This document shows positions 1-8,949 of a stretch of DNA of 64,000 nucleotides, one piece after another. Each line of letters begins with the position of its first letter. Positions within the stretch are counted from its first letter, which is position 1. The stretch spans positions 1 to 64,000 of the forward strand of contig CAUJIO010000015.1 of the NCBI GenBank assembly GCA_963205315.1. Direction: 5' to 3'. The translations under genes were made by a program, and so were the position numbers. Source of the stretch: Pseudomonadota bacterium. Lineage in GTDB: Bacteria; Pseudomonadota; Alphaproteobacteria; Rhizobiales; Aestuariivirgaceae. The notes under the pieces are model-generated. The model searched no databases and was not told the origin of the DNA. It saw nothing but the letters and a program-made list of their open reading frames with translations.

Positions 1-1
1 C

Positions 2-307
2 TGGCCCGATGCCCACGAGTTCGGCTACCGCGACGAGGAGGAAGCCTTCCTGCTGCAATACGGCCACGGTGTCGGCCTCTCGCTGTGGGAACGCCCGATC
101 TTCTCCAAGCGCTTCCGCGGCCAGAACACGCCCCTGAAGGAGGGCATGGTCTTCGCGCTTGAAACCTGGAAGGGTGCCGACGACGGCTCAGGCGCTGCCC
201 GCATCGAGGAAGAAGTCGTCGTCACCAAAACCGCTTGCGAGATCATCACAAACTTCCCATCCGACAGGCTCATCTCATGCGGACTACCAGGGTGCGAAGT
301 GTTTTGA
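2..307 (+). CDS. M24-family metallopeptidase (Xaa-Pro aminopeptidase-like), C-terminal part only
   Basis: The window opens inside this gene; about 101 codons remain before the TGA at 305-307. The visible part carries the two M24 'pita-bread' signatures: GHGVGL (a metal-ligand histidine near the start) followed by a Glu-Arg-Pro segment, and later EGMVFALET plus ARIEEEVVVT, where the acidic metal ligands lie. Enzymes of this fold remove N-terminal residues preceding proline, or cleave creatine or dimethylsulfoniopropionate, using two metal ions; the substrate cannot be read from this end. The last 20 or so residues, ending CGLPGCEVF, look atypical and may reflect a shifted stop. It precedes the SDR pair by 134 bases and may or may not share its transcript. 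Confidence 0.8.
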   Translation, partial: WPDAHEFGYRDEEEAFLLQYGHGVGLSLWERPIFSKRFRGQNTPLKEGMVFALETWKGADDGSGAARIEEEVVVTKTACEIITNFPSDRLISCGLPGCEVF

Positions 308-401
308 ACCCGGAAGGACCGTCGATCTCAGAGGAACCGCGCAGTGCAACCCGATCTGTTCCTTGTCATCAGCAATCTCTGGTTCGGCCAGCTTCGCCAT
401 C

Positions 402-413
402 GTGCATTTTTTG
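402..413 (+). promoter_or_regulatory. Candidate operator motif GTGCATTTTTTG upstream of the SDR pair
   Basis: This 12-base word ends 28 bases before the ATG of the first SDR. The identical word occurs at 17696-17707 in the promoter region of the kinase/E1/aldolase operon, and an 11/12 match lies on the minus strand at 20905-20916 upstream of the GlpD-like gene. All three sit upstream of metabolic genes that could share one pathway. I infer a common operator, perhaps for the SorC regulator encoded at 13636-14661; no binding data exist here. Confidence 0.35.
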
Positions 414-441
414 AACAGGCATATATGAAAAGGAGAACGTC

Positions 442-1227
442 ATGGGCACAGCAGTGAGCGGCGGCGCGATCGTAACGGGATCGGCCAGCGGTATTGGCCG
501 CGAGATTGCAACGACACTCGCCAAGGATGGCTTCGGCATCGTGATTGCCGACCTGAATGAGGCGATGGGCGCGGAGGTAGTCAACCACATCAAGGCAGAA
601 GGCGGACAGGCGATCTTCCACAAGGTCGACGTGACCAAGCGCGACTCGGTTCGCGCCGCCGTCGAGGCTTGCCGCAAGGCCTTCGGTTCGGTGAAGGTGA
701 TGATCAACAATGCGGGCTTCAACAAGCCGGAGCCCTTTCTCGAGGCCAGTGAGGACATCTGGCACAAGATCATGGACGTCAATGCGCTGGGTGTGCTGAT
801 CGGCACGCAGGAAGCCGCCAAAGCGATGATCGCTGACAAGACAAAGGGCAAGATCATCAACACCGCGTCGATTGCCGGCCGCACAGGATATCCCGACTTC
901 GCGCCGTATTGCGCCAGCAAGTTCGCCGTCGTGAGCCTCACGCATGCGGGCGCCCGGGCGCTGGCCAGCCACGGCATCACCGTCAATGCCTTTGCACCGG
1001 GCGTTGTCGCAACACCGCTCTGGAATCAGCTCGACAAGGACCTGATGGCGATGGGTGTCAGCTCCGCACCGGGTGAAGCGATGACGAATTTCGCGAGTTC
1101 GATCCTGCTCGGACGCGCGGCACAGCCGCAGGATGTGGTCGGCACCGTCCGCTTCCTCGCTTCGCCGGCATCCGACTACATGACCGGGCAAGTGTTGCTC
1201 ATCGACGGCGGGATGATCCTGCAATGA
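442..1227 (+). CDS. SDR-family oxidoreductase, acetoin reductase/butanediol dehydrogenase-like
   Basis: A 261-residue classical short-chain dehydrogenase. The NAD(P)-binding motif TGSASGIG is at residues 12-19, NNAG at 89-92, and the catalytic Ser143, Tyr156 and Lys160 (YCASK) are in place. The C-terminal region (GVVATPLW, then DYMTGQVLLIDGG) resembles BudC-type meso-2,3-butanediol dehydrogenases and related sorbitol dehydrogenases, so an alcohol or polyol to hydroxyketone reaction is likely; the exact substrate is inferred only at family level. A strong ribosome site (AAGGAG) lies just before the ATG. Its 3' end overlaps the next SDR by 4 bases (ATGA), indicating translational coupling. It shares a promoter motif with the polyol operon at 9.8-20.9 kb. 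Confidence 0.88.
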   Translation: MGTAVSGGAIVTGSASGIGREIATTLAKDGFGIVIADLNEAMGAEVVNHIKAEGGQAIFHKVDVTKRDSVRAAVEACRKAFGSVKVMINNAGFNKPEPFLEASEDIWHKIMDVNALGVLIGTQEAAKAMIADKTKGKIINTASIAGRTGYPDFAPYCASKFAVVSLTHAGARALASHGITVNAFAPGVVATPLWNQLDKDLMAMGVSSAPGEAMTNFASSILLGRAAQPQDVVGTVRFLASPASDYMTGQVLLIDGGMILQ

Positions 1228-1994
1228 GCGCTCGCCTTGCAATTCTCACTGGCGCCAATGGCGGCGTCGGCCGCGCCTGCGCCAAGAAATTTGCCGACGA
1301 GGGCTGGTCATTGGTTCTGGTCGACATCGACGCCAGCGTCGTCGAGACAGCAAAGCAGATTGCCGCCGCACCGGGCCAGGTGATTGTCGGCATTGCCGCC
1401 GACATTACCCAGGAAGCAGAAGTGGAGAAGGTCGTGGCGGCGGTGAAAGCGACCGGGGTTGCACCGCGCTTCCTCGGCCTCGTGGCCGGCGTCAATCAAT
1501 CAGCAAGTGCCGTTGAGGACTTCGACATGGCAGTGTGGGATCGCATCATGTCGATCAACCTGCGCGCCAATGTGCTGATGATGCGCGCGCTCATTCCATC
1601 GATGAAAGCGACCGGCAAAGCCTCGATTGCCACCGTATCGAGTTTCTGGGGCCGCGCCGGGCACGGATACTTCAGCGCCTATTGCGCCTCGAAGGCGGCC
1701 CTCATCTCGTTGACCCAGTCGGCCGCGGCCGAACTGGCGCCCGAGATTCGCGTCAACTCGCTGGCGCCGGGCAACATCGGCACACCGATGCACTACAATG
1801 CGTTGCGCGATGAAGCGACCAAGCGCGGCATCAGCGAGAAGGAGATGCGAGACATCGAGTGGGCGAAAATTCCGATGGGAAAACCTGCCGACCCGGCAGA
1901 AATGGCCTCGGCACTGCATTTCCTCGCCACCGACGACAGTTCCTACATGACCGGCGCGACACTCGACGTGAACGGCGGCTGCGGATTCTATTAG
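1224..1994 (+). CDS. SDR-family oxidoreductase
   Basis: A 256-residue short-chain dehydrogenase coupled to the preceding SDR by an ATGA overlap. The cofactor motif TGANGGVG is at residues 9-16 and the catalytic Tyr153/Lys157 (YCASK) with Ser139/140 are present. The usual NNAG structural motif is replaced by VAGVN near residue 88, which is unusual for classical SDRs, although the rest of the fold, including the C-terminal MTGATLDVNGG, is normal. Two adjacent SDRs suggest sequential or alternative oxidation of a polyol or hydroxy acid. A possible terminator follows about 100 bases downstream. The substrate is not identifiable from sequence. Confidence 0.88.
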   Translation: MSARLAILTGANGGVGRACAKKFADEGWSLVLVDIDASVVETAKQIAAAPGQVIVGIAADITQEAEVEKVVAAVKATGVAPRFLGLVAGVNQSASAVEDFDMAVWDRIMSINLRANVLMMRALIPSMKATGKASIATVSSFWGRAGHGYFSAYCASKAALISLTQSAAAELAPEIRVNSLAPGNIGTPMHYNALRDEATKRGISEKEMRDIEWAKIPMGKPADPAEMASALHFLATDDSSYMTGATLDVNGGCGFY

Positions 1995-2096
1995 AGCAAC
2001 CGGCGCTCGATCACGTGGAAACTGGCGCATTTTCGCGTCGCAAGTGGTTCCGTTTGCCCGCCCAATGCGCCAGTCCGATCGCGACGGATGTGCCAC

Positions 2097-2119
2097 ACAC
2101 CCGGGAAAATCCCGGGGTG
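2097..2119 (+). terminator. Possible intrinsic terminator after the SDR pair
   Basis: A GC-rich inverted repeat, CACCCGGGA / TCCCGGGGTG with an AA loop, followed by GGCTCTTTCCCGTTCT. The stem is strong with one bulge, but the trailing T-run is weak, so this is a plausible rather than certain terminator of the two-SDR transcript. Confidence 0.4.
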
Positions 2120-2198
2120 GGCTCTTTCCCGTTCTATGCATGAACGCGGCGCGGACAGACTTGATGTAAGTTCAATCATGCATTCTGATAGTTGATAC

Positions 2199-2433
2199 CG
2201 ATCATCGCGGCATCGACCTTTCGCGTGTCGCCGAAGCCTGCGGGTTTTCCAGAACAGGATGTCTACGAAATCTCGATGACGTCGACCGGTGGTGTGTGGC
2301 CTTGTGGGAGAAGGCCGCTGGCCCCCGTTTCTATGTTCTGAAGGTCGCAGCTGAAAATCTGCCGCGCTCAATGCCGCCGCGTGATGCGATCTACATCAAG
2401 ATCCGGTTCCAGACGCATCTCGGGCTCCCATAA
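2199..2433 (+). pseudogene. Possible DUF982-type small protein remnant (frameshifted)
   Basis: The 537 bases between the SDR pair and gfa hold no intact gene. On the plus strand, one frame reads TFRVSPKPAGFPEQDVYEI and the next reads DDVDRWCVALWEKAAGPRFY and on to a TAA at 2431-2433. Joined, they resemble the small rhizobial DUF982 proteins (a beta start, then a Trp-containing helix and a Gly-Pro turn). The frames do not connect and there is no good start codon, so I read this as a decayed copy. Recognition is tentative. Confidence 0.25.
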
Positions 2434-2531
2434 GTCTCGCAAGAACCAAAAGCATGAAACGCGAGTCCTGACCGCACGAGGACGCCGGACTTTGATGTCA
2501 AGCGTCCCCATAAGTCCGGCGATCCCGCAAG

Positions 2532-3257
2532 TCAGGCAGTGCGCACACCCGAAAGCTTGGCGGCGTGCGATGCAAGATAATCCATCAACGGCGGCGACAG
2601 GCAATCATACGGCTGCAGGCCGACCTTCTTCAGACGCGAGCGGACAGCGCCCATCTGTGCGGGGTCGAAGCCCTGCTCAATGATGGAAGAGACGAAAGCC
2701 GCGAACTCCGGCGGCGACCAGCCCTTGTCTTTCGACAGTTCGGTGTGGATGAAATCCAGACCGAAGAAACCGTGCTTTCCGTTTTCGATGCGGCCGAACA
2801 GGTGCGCACCGCATCCCTTGCAAGCGTGGCGCTGGATGGTGGCGCTGCTATCGACGATCGCCAGCTTGTCTTCATTCGCCGTGACCTTGATGGAGTCGCG
2901 CGGCACCACGGCCACGATCGAGAAGACCGCGCCCTCGGGCTTCCAGCACTTGGAGCAGCCACAGGCATGATTGTGGGCGCTCTGCGAAGCGACGGACACT
3001 GTCACCGGATCGGAGGCACACAGGCAGGTCAAGGTTCCGCCTGCGAATTTGGGGGCGGCCTTGCGAAAGACGCCTTTGTCGATCAATGGGTGAAGCGAGA
3101 TGGGTTTTGCGGCCCGGCGGACGGCCTTCTTTGCTGCCGGCTTGGCTTTCTTCGCAGCAGACGTCTTGGCCGCCTTCACCGCACTCTTCTTGGCAGGTTT
3201 TTTTGCAGCCTTCTTGGCAGGTTTTTTTGCAGCTTTCTTTGTGGCCTTCTTTGCCAT
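2532..3257 (-). CDS. gfa: S-(hydroxymethyl)glutathione synthase (GFA family) with Lys/Ala-rich N-terminal tail
   Basis: A 241-residue protein. Residues from about 52 onward are a complete glutathione-dependent formaldehyde-activating enzyme, which promotes the condensation of formaldehyde with glutathione so that the adduct can be oxidised. Zinc-ligand cysteines appear as TCLCAS, CGCSKCW and [10 protein letters not shown], and the family signature [18 protein letters not shown] is intact. Family members are normally about 190 residues. The extra 50 residues are a run of [14 protein letters not shown] repeats like histone H1 or bacterial histone-like tails. Part of the tail is encoded by a perfect 24-base tandem repeat. 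The ATG at 3257 is preceded by a good GGAGGACTC stretch, so the tail belongs to the gene. No formaldehyde dehydrogenase is adjacent. Confidence 0.9.
   Translation of the reverse strand: MAKKATKKAAKKPAKKAAKKPAKKSAVKAAKTSAAKKAKPAAKKAVRRAAKPISLHPLIDKGVFRKAAPKFAGGTLTCLCASDPVTVSVASQSAHNHACGCSKCWKPEGAVFSIVAVVPRDSIKVTANEDKLAIVDSSATIQRHACKGCGAHLFGRIENGKHGFFGLDFIHTELSKDKGWSPPEFAAFVSSIIEQGFDPAQMGAVRSRLKKVGLQPYDCLSPPLMDYLASHAAKLSGVRTA
3186..3233 (-). repeat. Perfect 24-base tandem duplication inside the gfa tail
   Basis: Two exact 24-base copies (3186-3209 and 3210-3233) encode repeated Ala-Ala-Lys-Lys-Pro-Ala-Lys-Lys units. Each contains a run of seven T on the plus strand, so both copy-number change and slippage are plausible. 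Confidence 0.9.
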
Positions 3258-3415
3258 GTCGTGAGTCCTCCTGGTTGATATTGGACGCCCCGCACGCGAC
3301 TCACCTGGCTGGCCGAGAAATCAAGCATGACAGACACTTTTTCCTCGCGCCACATTCCTCAAGCACTGTCATGCAAGATCTGTAACGGAAGTTCACTTCA
3401 AAGGGAACGCGCTCC

Positions 3416-4306
3416 TCAAGCTGAAACCTTCTGGCGCTGCTCGATGTCGCGCAGAAACGCCGAGACGCAGTCCATGTAGGCGGGGGCTTCCTCGATATGC
3501 GCGGTATGGGCGCTATGCTCGAAAATCTGCAGTCTGGCGTCGGGAATCCGTTCCAGCATGGACTGCGAGCACATCGGTCCCAGTTCGTCATATCTGCCGC
3601 AGGTCAACAGGACCGGGGTCTTGATGGTGTGGAGCTCCGCCAGGCGGTCCCAGTATCGAAGATTGCCGATGGTCGTGAATTCGTTCGGGCCGTTGATGGT
3701 GTCATAGACCTGATTGCGGTCCAGATTTGCGACAGTGCGCATCAGACAGTCGGGCCATTCAGGAAGACGGCAGACATGGCGCCGGTAGAATTCCATCATC
3801 GCCGCCTGGTAGTCCTGGCGATCGTAGTCGCTGCGCAGGCCGTGAACAGCCAGAGCATCCTGCATGTTCTCCGGCAGCTCTCCGATAAGCCGGTTACACT
3901 CGGCGGTGAATTGCGGAATGCTGGCCGACGTCGATGCCAGTACCATGCTCTGCAGCCCTTTGGGATGGCGGAGGAGATATTCCACGCCGAGCCACCCGCC
4001 CCATGATTGGCCGAGCATGTGAAGGTGCTCGAGCCCGAGCGCGTGCCTCACCTCGTCGATCTCGTCGGCAAAGCGCTCGATGGTCCACAAGGCGCGGGAA
4101 TCTGGCTTGTCGGATTTTCCGCAGCCCAACTGGTCGTAGAAGATGACGGGACGTTCGGCACCCAGCGCTTCCAGCGGCTCGAGATAGTCGTGGCCGGCAC
4201 CGGGACCACCATGGAGTGTCAGCAAGGGAATGCCTGTTCGTGCTCCGGTGATCTTGTACCAGATGCGATAGCCGCTTTTTAGTGTGATGAAGTCTCCGCC
4301 GTCCAT
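3416..4306 (-). CDS. Proline iminopeptidase-family alpha/beta hydrolase
   Basis: A 296-residue cytoplasmic serine hydrolase. The oxyanion-hole motif HGGPG is at 32-36, a DQLGCGKS stretch at 58-65 and the nucleophile elbow GQSWGG at 99-104 (Ser101). The acid is likely the Asp of CGRYDELGP and the base a His in HSAHTAHIEE. This layout is typical of proline iminopeptidases and related tricorn-interacting aminopeptidases, which release an N-terminal proline or hydrolyse amides or esters. The ATG at 4306 was chosen because CAGGAGG lies directly upstream; the open frame continues 5' but only over the end of tex. It is 73 bases downstream of tex on the same strand. Confidence 0.85.
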   Translation of the reverse strand: MDGGDFITLKSGYRIWYKITGARTGIPLLTLHGGPGAGHDYLEPLEALGAERPVIFYDQLGCGKSDKPDSRALWTIERFADEIDEVRHALGLEHLHMLGQSWGGWLGVEYLLRHPKGLQSMVLASTSASIPQFTAECNRLIGELPENMQDALAVHGLRSDYDRQDYQAAMMEFYRRHVCRLPEWPDCLMRTVANLDRNQVYDTINGPNEFTTIGNLRYWDRLAELHTIKTPVLLTCGRYDELGPMCSQSMLERIPDARLQIFEHSAHTAHIEEAPAYMDCVSAFLRDIEQRQKVSA

Positions 4307-4379
4307 GCGCGCCGCCTCCTGTTGCCCGCGCATGCTATTGCAAGGGTTCGCCCGATGCCAATGAAGTTCGGTGGCAGGT

Positions 4380-6710
4380 TCAGGCCTTCCCTGGCCCGCT
4401 TTTCCGCATGGCGTCCAGCAGGGCTGCTCCGAGGCTGCCTGATTGCGGCTTCTGGTCTCGCGCCGCCGGCATCGAGCGCGGCGTAGGCTTGGCGTCCTTG
4501 CGGGGTGTGCCAAATGAGGCCGAGCGGGTCTCGCGTGCCGATTCCCCGCCATCCTTGCGCATTGTGAGGGCAATGCGTTTCCGGGCCAGATCCACCTCCA
4601 CCACCCGCACCCGAACGATGTCTCCCGCCTTGACGACCTCATGCGGGTCTTTGACGAAACGGTCCGCAATCTGGCTGACGTGCACCAATCCGTCCTGGTG
4701 CACGCCAACATCGACGAATGCGCCAAACGCCGCGACATTGGTGACCGTACCTTCTAGCACCATGCCGGGTTTCAGGTCCTTGATCGCCTCGACGCCATCC
4801 GCAAAGGCCGCGGTCTTGAAACTGGGGCGCGGATCGCGGCCGGGTTTTTCGAGTTCGGTGAGGATGTCCTGAACGGTCGGGAGTCCGAACGCGTCATCGA
4901 CGAAATCCTGGGGCCGCAACCCACGAATGGTCTTTGCATCACCCATCAGGCTGCGAATGTCGCGGCCGCAGGCCTGCACGATCTTGCGCGCGATACCATA
5001 GGCTTCCGGATGAACGGCGGAGGAGTCGAGCGGCTCGTCGCCATTGCTGATCCGCAGGAAGCCGGCTGACTGCTGGAAGGCGCGTGGACCAAGACGTGGG
5101 ACGTTCAGCAATTGCTGGCGCGAGCGGAATGCACCGTTGGCGTCGCGATGCTGGACAATCGCCTCCGCAAGGCCCGGACCAAGGCCCGATACATGCGCGA
5201 GGAGCGGCGCCGAGGCAGTGTTGAGATCGACACCCACGGCATTCACCGCATCCTCGACCACGCCCTCCAGCGAGCGGGCCAGATTGTGCTGGTCGACATC
5301 GTGCTGATATTGGCCGACGCCGATCGACTTGGGCTCGATCTTCACCAGTTCCGCCAGCGGGTCCTGCAGCCGCCGTGCAATCGAAACAGCCCCCCGCAGG
5401 GATACATCGAGGTCCGGAAACTCGCGGGCCGCCAGCTCCGAAGCCGAATAGACCGAAGCGCCGGCTTCCGACACCACGACCTTTGTCGGCGCCTTGGCCT
5501 CCTTGGGAAGCAATTGAAGGGTGTCAGCCACCAGCCGCTCGGTCTCGCGGCTCGCCGTGCCATTTCCGATCGCGATCAGTTCGACGCCATGCTGCAGAAT
5601 GAGCCGTACAAGTCCTGCCTGCGCCCCGTGAAGATCGTTCTTCGGTTGAAACGGATAGAGCGTATCGGTGGCAAGGAGCCGGCCCGTGGCATCCACGACC
5701 GCTGCCTTGACACCGGTGCGGATGCCCGGATCGAGACCCAGCGTGCAGCGCGAGCCCGCGGGAGCCGCCAGAAGCAGGCTCTTCAGATTCCGCGCAAAGA
5801 CTATGATCGCCTCGTCATACGATCGTGACCTGAGATCGCCCAGCAAGTCGATCATCATGGTCATCGACAGCTTCACGCGCCATGTCCATTCGGCGACACT
5901 CCGCAGCCAGCGGTCGCCTGCCCCCTGCCCTGCAATGCCAATGTGGCGGACGATGATCTCCGACGCACGCGCAATGCCGGTCTCCGGGTCAGGCGCGATA
6001 TCGAGCGTCACGATATCTTCCTTGGAGGCGCGCAACATGGCCAGCGCCCGGTGCGACGGAACCGTGGCCCAGGCTTCCCGGTGATCGAAATAGTCGGAGA
6101 ATTTCGCTCCTTTCTCTTCCTGTCCGGCGATGACCTTCGACGTCAGGAACGCCTCCTTCTTCATGTAGCTGCGCAGATCGCCGAGAAGCGAAGCATTCTC
6201 CGCCAGGCGCTCCATGAGAATGTCGCGGGCACCATCGAGCGCATCCTTGATCGATGGCACGGCCTCGGTGATGTAGGAGGCCGCCAGAGCTTCCGGAGCA
6301 GCGGCTCGATCAGACAGAATTGCTTCCAGCAGAGGCTCCAGCCCATTCTCGCGGGCGATCATTGCCTTGGTGCGCCGCTTCGGCTTGTACGGCAGGTAAA
6401 TATCCTCGAGTTCAGACTTCGTCCTGGCGCCGGCAATGCTGTGGGCGAGCGCGTCAGTAAGCTTGTTCTGCGAACGGATCGATTCGATGATGGCCGCGCG
6501 GCGCGACTCGAGGTCCCGCAGATAAGTCAGGCGTTCTGCAAGATTTCGGAGCTGGGTATCATCGAGCCCGCCGGTTGCCTCTTTGCGGTAGCGCGCGATG
6601 AACGGCACCGTCGCGCCTTCATCGAGAAGCGACACTGCGGCAGCGACCTGATGGGACTGCGCACCGATTTCATCGGCGATGGTCTGGGCAATCTGTGTGG
6701 CGCTGTCCAA
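4380..6710 (-). CDS. tex: Tex family RNA-binding/transcription accessory protein
   Basis: A 776-residue full-length Tex protein. In order, it has the N-terminal helical Tex domain, a YqgF/RNase-H-like domain beginning near [10 protein letters not shown] (about residue 326), helix-hairpin-helix motifs ([19 protein letters not shown]) and a C-terminal S1 RNA-binding domain ([20 protein letters not shown], about 650-720), followed by a basic low-complexity tail. Tex binds nucleic acid and affects transcription and tolerance to stress or toxins in several bacteria. It is a conserved housekeeping gene and an anchor of ordinary chromosomal sequence in this window. It is divergent from the CMD-family gene, with 171 bases between their starts. 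Confidence 0.95.
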   Translation of the reverse strand: MDSATQIAQTIADEIGAQSHQVAAAVSLLDEGATVPFIARYRKEATGGLDDTQLRNLAERLTYLRDLESRRAAIIESIRSQNKLTDALAHSIAGARTKSELEDIYLPYKPKRRTKAMIARENGLEPLLEAILSDRAAAPEALAASYITEAVPSIKDALDGARDILMERLAENASLLGDLRSYMKKEAFLTSKVIAGQEEKGAKFSDYFDHREAWATVPSHRALAMLRASKEDIVTLDIAPDPETGIARASEIIVRHIGIAGQGAGDRWLRSVAEWTWRVKLSMTMMIDLLGDLRSRSYDEAIIVFARNLKSLLLAAPAGSRCTLGLDPGIRTGVKAAVVDATGRLLATDTLYPFQPKNDLHGAQAGLVRLILQHGVELIAIGNGTASRETERLVADTLQLLPKEAKAPTKVVVSEAGASVYSASELAAREFPDLDVSLRGAVSIARRLQDPLAELVKIEPKSIGVGQYQHDVDQHNLARSLEGVVEDAVNAVGVDLNTASAPLLAHVSGLGPGLAEAIVQHRDANGAFRSRQQLLNVPRLGPRAFQQSAGFLRISNGDEPLDSSAVHPEAYGIARKIVQACGRDIRSLMGDAKTIRGLRPQDFVDDAFGLPTVQDILTELEKPGRDPRPSFKTAAFADGVEAIKDLKPGMVLEGTVTNVAAFGAFVDVGVHQDGLVHVSQIADRFVKDPHEVVKAGDIVRVRVVEVDLARKRIALTMRKDGGESARETRSASFGTPRKDAKPTPRSMPAARDQKPQSGSLGAALLDAMRKSGPGKA

Positions 6711-6881
6711 GTCTATACTCCCCTCGTCACGTCTGGAGCGCTTCTTAGGCCCTGCCGCCCGCCTCAGGCAGAGGATTTGTTCCCTCGCCCCCAGTTTCCT
6801 GTGGACGACTCAGAGCCGATGCCAACACTTTCAAAAGCGCAATCCGCCTATCCGGCTGTTAACATTGAACAGGTGCACGTC

Positions 6882-7283
6882 ATGGATGAGTCACTCTTCA
6901 AAAAAGGGCTGGAGATGCGGCGCGCGACGCTTGGCCGTGAGTATGTCGACCGCAATCTGGCCGAGGCCGATGATTTCACCCGACCATTTCAGGAGAACAT
7001 GACGGCCTGGTGCTGGGGCTTTGGCTGGGGTGACGAGACCATCGATGCGAAGACCCGCTCGATGATGAACCTCGCCATGCTCGGCGCGCTCGGAAAGATG
7101 CATGAATGGGAGATCCATTGCAAAGGCGCCATCACCAATGGTGTCAGCGTCGGCGAGATCCGCGCGATCATCCATGTCGTCGGCATCTACTGCGGTGTGC
7201 CGCAGGCACTCGAATGTTTCCGCGCGGCGCGCAAGGTGCTGAAGGAGGAAGGCCTGCTGGACCAGAGGCCTCCTAGCGCATGA
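6882..7283 (+). CDS. Carboxymuconolactone decarboxylase-family protein
   Basis: A 133-residue all-helical CMD/AhpD-family protein, starting MDESLFKKGLEMRR as in 4-carboxymuconolactone decarboxylases. The core RSMMNLAMLGALGKMHEWEIH and GVSVGEIRAIIHVVGIYCGVP are family hallmarks. In aromatic degradation these enzymes convert 4-carboxymuconolactone to 3-oxoadipate enol-lactone, but many paralogues have other roles. A start 21 codons upstream (6819) is also open. The nearby enol-lactonase-like hydrolase (8950) and an aldehyde dehydrogenase fit an aromatic or lactone pathway, though the core protocatechuate genes are absent. The 3' end overlaps the convergent aldehyde dehydrogenase by 11 bases. 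Confidence 0.8.
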   Translation: MDESLFKKGLEMRRATLGREYVDRNLAEADDFTRPFQENMTAWCWGFGWGDETIDAKTRSMMNLAMLGALGKMHEWEIHCKGAITNGVSVGEIRAIIHVVGIYCGVPQALECFRAARKVLKEEGLLDQRPPSA

Positions 7284-8757
7284 CGAACGGATTGCTCAGC
7301 GGCTGGTCGGACGTATTGATCCATACGGTTTTGGGACGGGTATAGTCATAGATTGCCTGCATGCCGCCTTCGCGGCCATAGCCTGAGTCCTTGAAGCCGC
7401 CGAATTCTGCAATCGGCGAGACAACGCGATAGGTGTTGACCCAGACAATGCCGGCGCGAAGCTTCTTGGCAACGCGGAGCGAGCGTGCGCCATCGCGCGT
7501 GAACACGCCGGCTGCGAGTCCATGCCGCGAGGCGTTGGACAGCTTCACCACCTCGTCCTCCTGCTTGAATCGCAGAACGCTGAGCACCGGACCAAAGAGT
7601 TCGGTGTCGACGATGCGCATGTTCTGGTCGTGGCATTCGATGATGGTCGGTTCGTAGAACCAGCCGCGGCCGGGCATGGCCGGTCGGCTGCCGCCGGTCA
7701 GCAGCTTGCCGCCCTCTTCCTGGGCGAATGCCACCTCCTTCTCAATGCGCGTCAATTGACCAGTGGTGGCGAGCGGCCCCATCTGGGTGTCTTCCAGCAT
7801 CGGATCACCGATGCGGATCTGCCTGGCGCGGCTCACCATCATCGCAAGGAACTGATCGGCGATCTTGTCATGCAGGTAGAGACGCGATCCGGCCACGCAG
7901 CTCTGGCCCGAAGCGCCGAAAATTCCGGCGATCGAACCGTTGACGGCGCTCTCGAGGTCGGCGTCGTCAAACACGATGAAGGGCGACTTGCCACCGAGCT
8001 CCAGCGAAACCTGGGCGAAGTTTTCCGCCGAGTTGTGGATGATGTGGCGCGCCGAGCCGGGGCCGCCGGTAAAGCTGATGCGCGCCACGAGCGGATGCGA
8101 TGTCAGTGTGCGGCCGCACGGCTCGCCGTGGCCTATCACCACATTGAAGACACCTGGCGGAAAGCCCGCCTCTTCCACCAGCTTCGCAAATTCCAGCATG
8201 GGGGCCGACGCGAACTCCGAGGCCTTGAGGACCACCGTGTTGCCGGCAGCCAGCGCCGGAGCGATCTTCACGGCCGAAAGAAAGAGCTGCGAATTCCAGG
8301 GCACGACGGCGGCGATGACACCAAGCGGCTCGCGCATGGTCATTGCCCACATGTCCGGCTTGTCGATTGGCAGGGTGTGGCCCACCACCTTGTCTGCCGC
8401 TCCGGCATGGAACTGAAAGAACTCGGCGATGTATTTCGCCTGCCAGCGGGTCTCCTTCAGCATCTTGCCGGTATCGACGGTTTCGATACGGCCCAGCTCC
8501 TCGGATCTGTCTGCCAGGAGATCCGCAAGGCGGCGCAGATAGCGCCCACGCGCGGTTGGCAGCGCGTTGGCCCACTCGCCATCTGTGAAGGCGCGGTGCG
8601 CGGCCGCAACCGCACGGTCGACATCCCCGGCAGTGGCCTCGGGGATTTCGGCCCAGGCTTCACCCGTCGCCGGATTGTGGCTCTCAAACGACCTGCCATC
8701 GCTGGCATCCACCCATTGGCCATCGATAAACATCTGATAACGCTTCAAGCCGCTCAT
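7273..8757 (-). CDS. NAD-dependent aldehyde dehydrogenase
   Basis: A 494-residue aldehyde dehydrogenase of normal length. The conserved oxyanion Asn155 (VPWN), the general base Glu253 (LELGGKSP) and the nucleophile Cys287 (GQSCVAGS) are all present, with the Rossmann-site signature FTGGPGSA. The closest family resemblance is to betaine-aldehyde or hydroxymuconic-semialdehyde dehydrogenases; the substrate cannot be fixed. It is convergent with the CMD-family gene and divergent from the alpha/beta hydrolase gene (192 bases between starts), so these three could serve one small pathway. Confidence 0.92.
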   Translation of the reverse strand: MSGLKRYQMFIDGQWVDASDGRSFESHNPATGEAWAEIPEATAGDVDRAVAAAHRAFTDGEWANALPTARGRYLRRLADLLADRSEELGRIETVDTGKMLKETRWQAKYIAEFFQFHAGAADKVVGHTLPIDKPDMWAMTMREPLGVIAAVVPWNSQLFLSAVKIAPALAAGNTVVLKASEFASAPMLEFAKLVEEAGFPPGVFNVVIGHGEPCGRTLTSHPLVARISFTGGPGSARHIIHNSAENFAQVSLELGGKSPFIVFDDADLESAVNGSIAGIFGASGQSCVAGSRLYLHDKIADQFLAMMVSRARQIRIGDPMLEDTQMGPLATTGQLTRIEKEVAFAQEEGGKLLTGGSRPAMPGRGWFYEPTIIECHDQNMRIVDTELFGPVLSVLRFKQEDEVVKLSNASRHGLAAGVFTRDGARSLRVAKKLRAGIVWVNTYRVVSPIAEFGGFKDSGYGREGGMQAIYDYTRPKTVWINTSDQPLSNPFVMR

Positions 8758-8949
8758 CCTGAAAACCCTTCACCGCACGGCAGAAATCTAGCTGCTGCCG
8801 CAAGCCCATTGATACAGGAATTTCCCCGGATGCCGCCGGAAATGTCATGGCCAATATTGCCGCCGCTGTCCGCGATCACCACTGAACCTCCTCCAGAATG
8901 GGCGTATAGTGGAAACCCGTGATTCCCCGCGTCCCATAAGCAGAGTGAC

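Noticed and set aside
3186..3233. 24-base tandem repeat as a CRISPR-like or regulatory repeat
   Set aside because: The copies are directly adjacent with no spacers and encode the Lys/Ala tail in frame.
4307..4738. 144-residue N-terminal extension of the proline-iminopeptidase-like protein
   Set aside because: Lies over the 3' end of tex in another frame, is Arg-rich and has no homology, while ATG 4306 has a strong ribosome site.
5943..6881. Long upstream extension of the CMD-family frame
   Set aside because: Antisense to tex; the family-typical start MDESLFKKG is at 6882.
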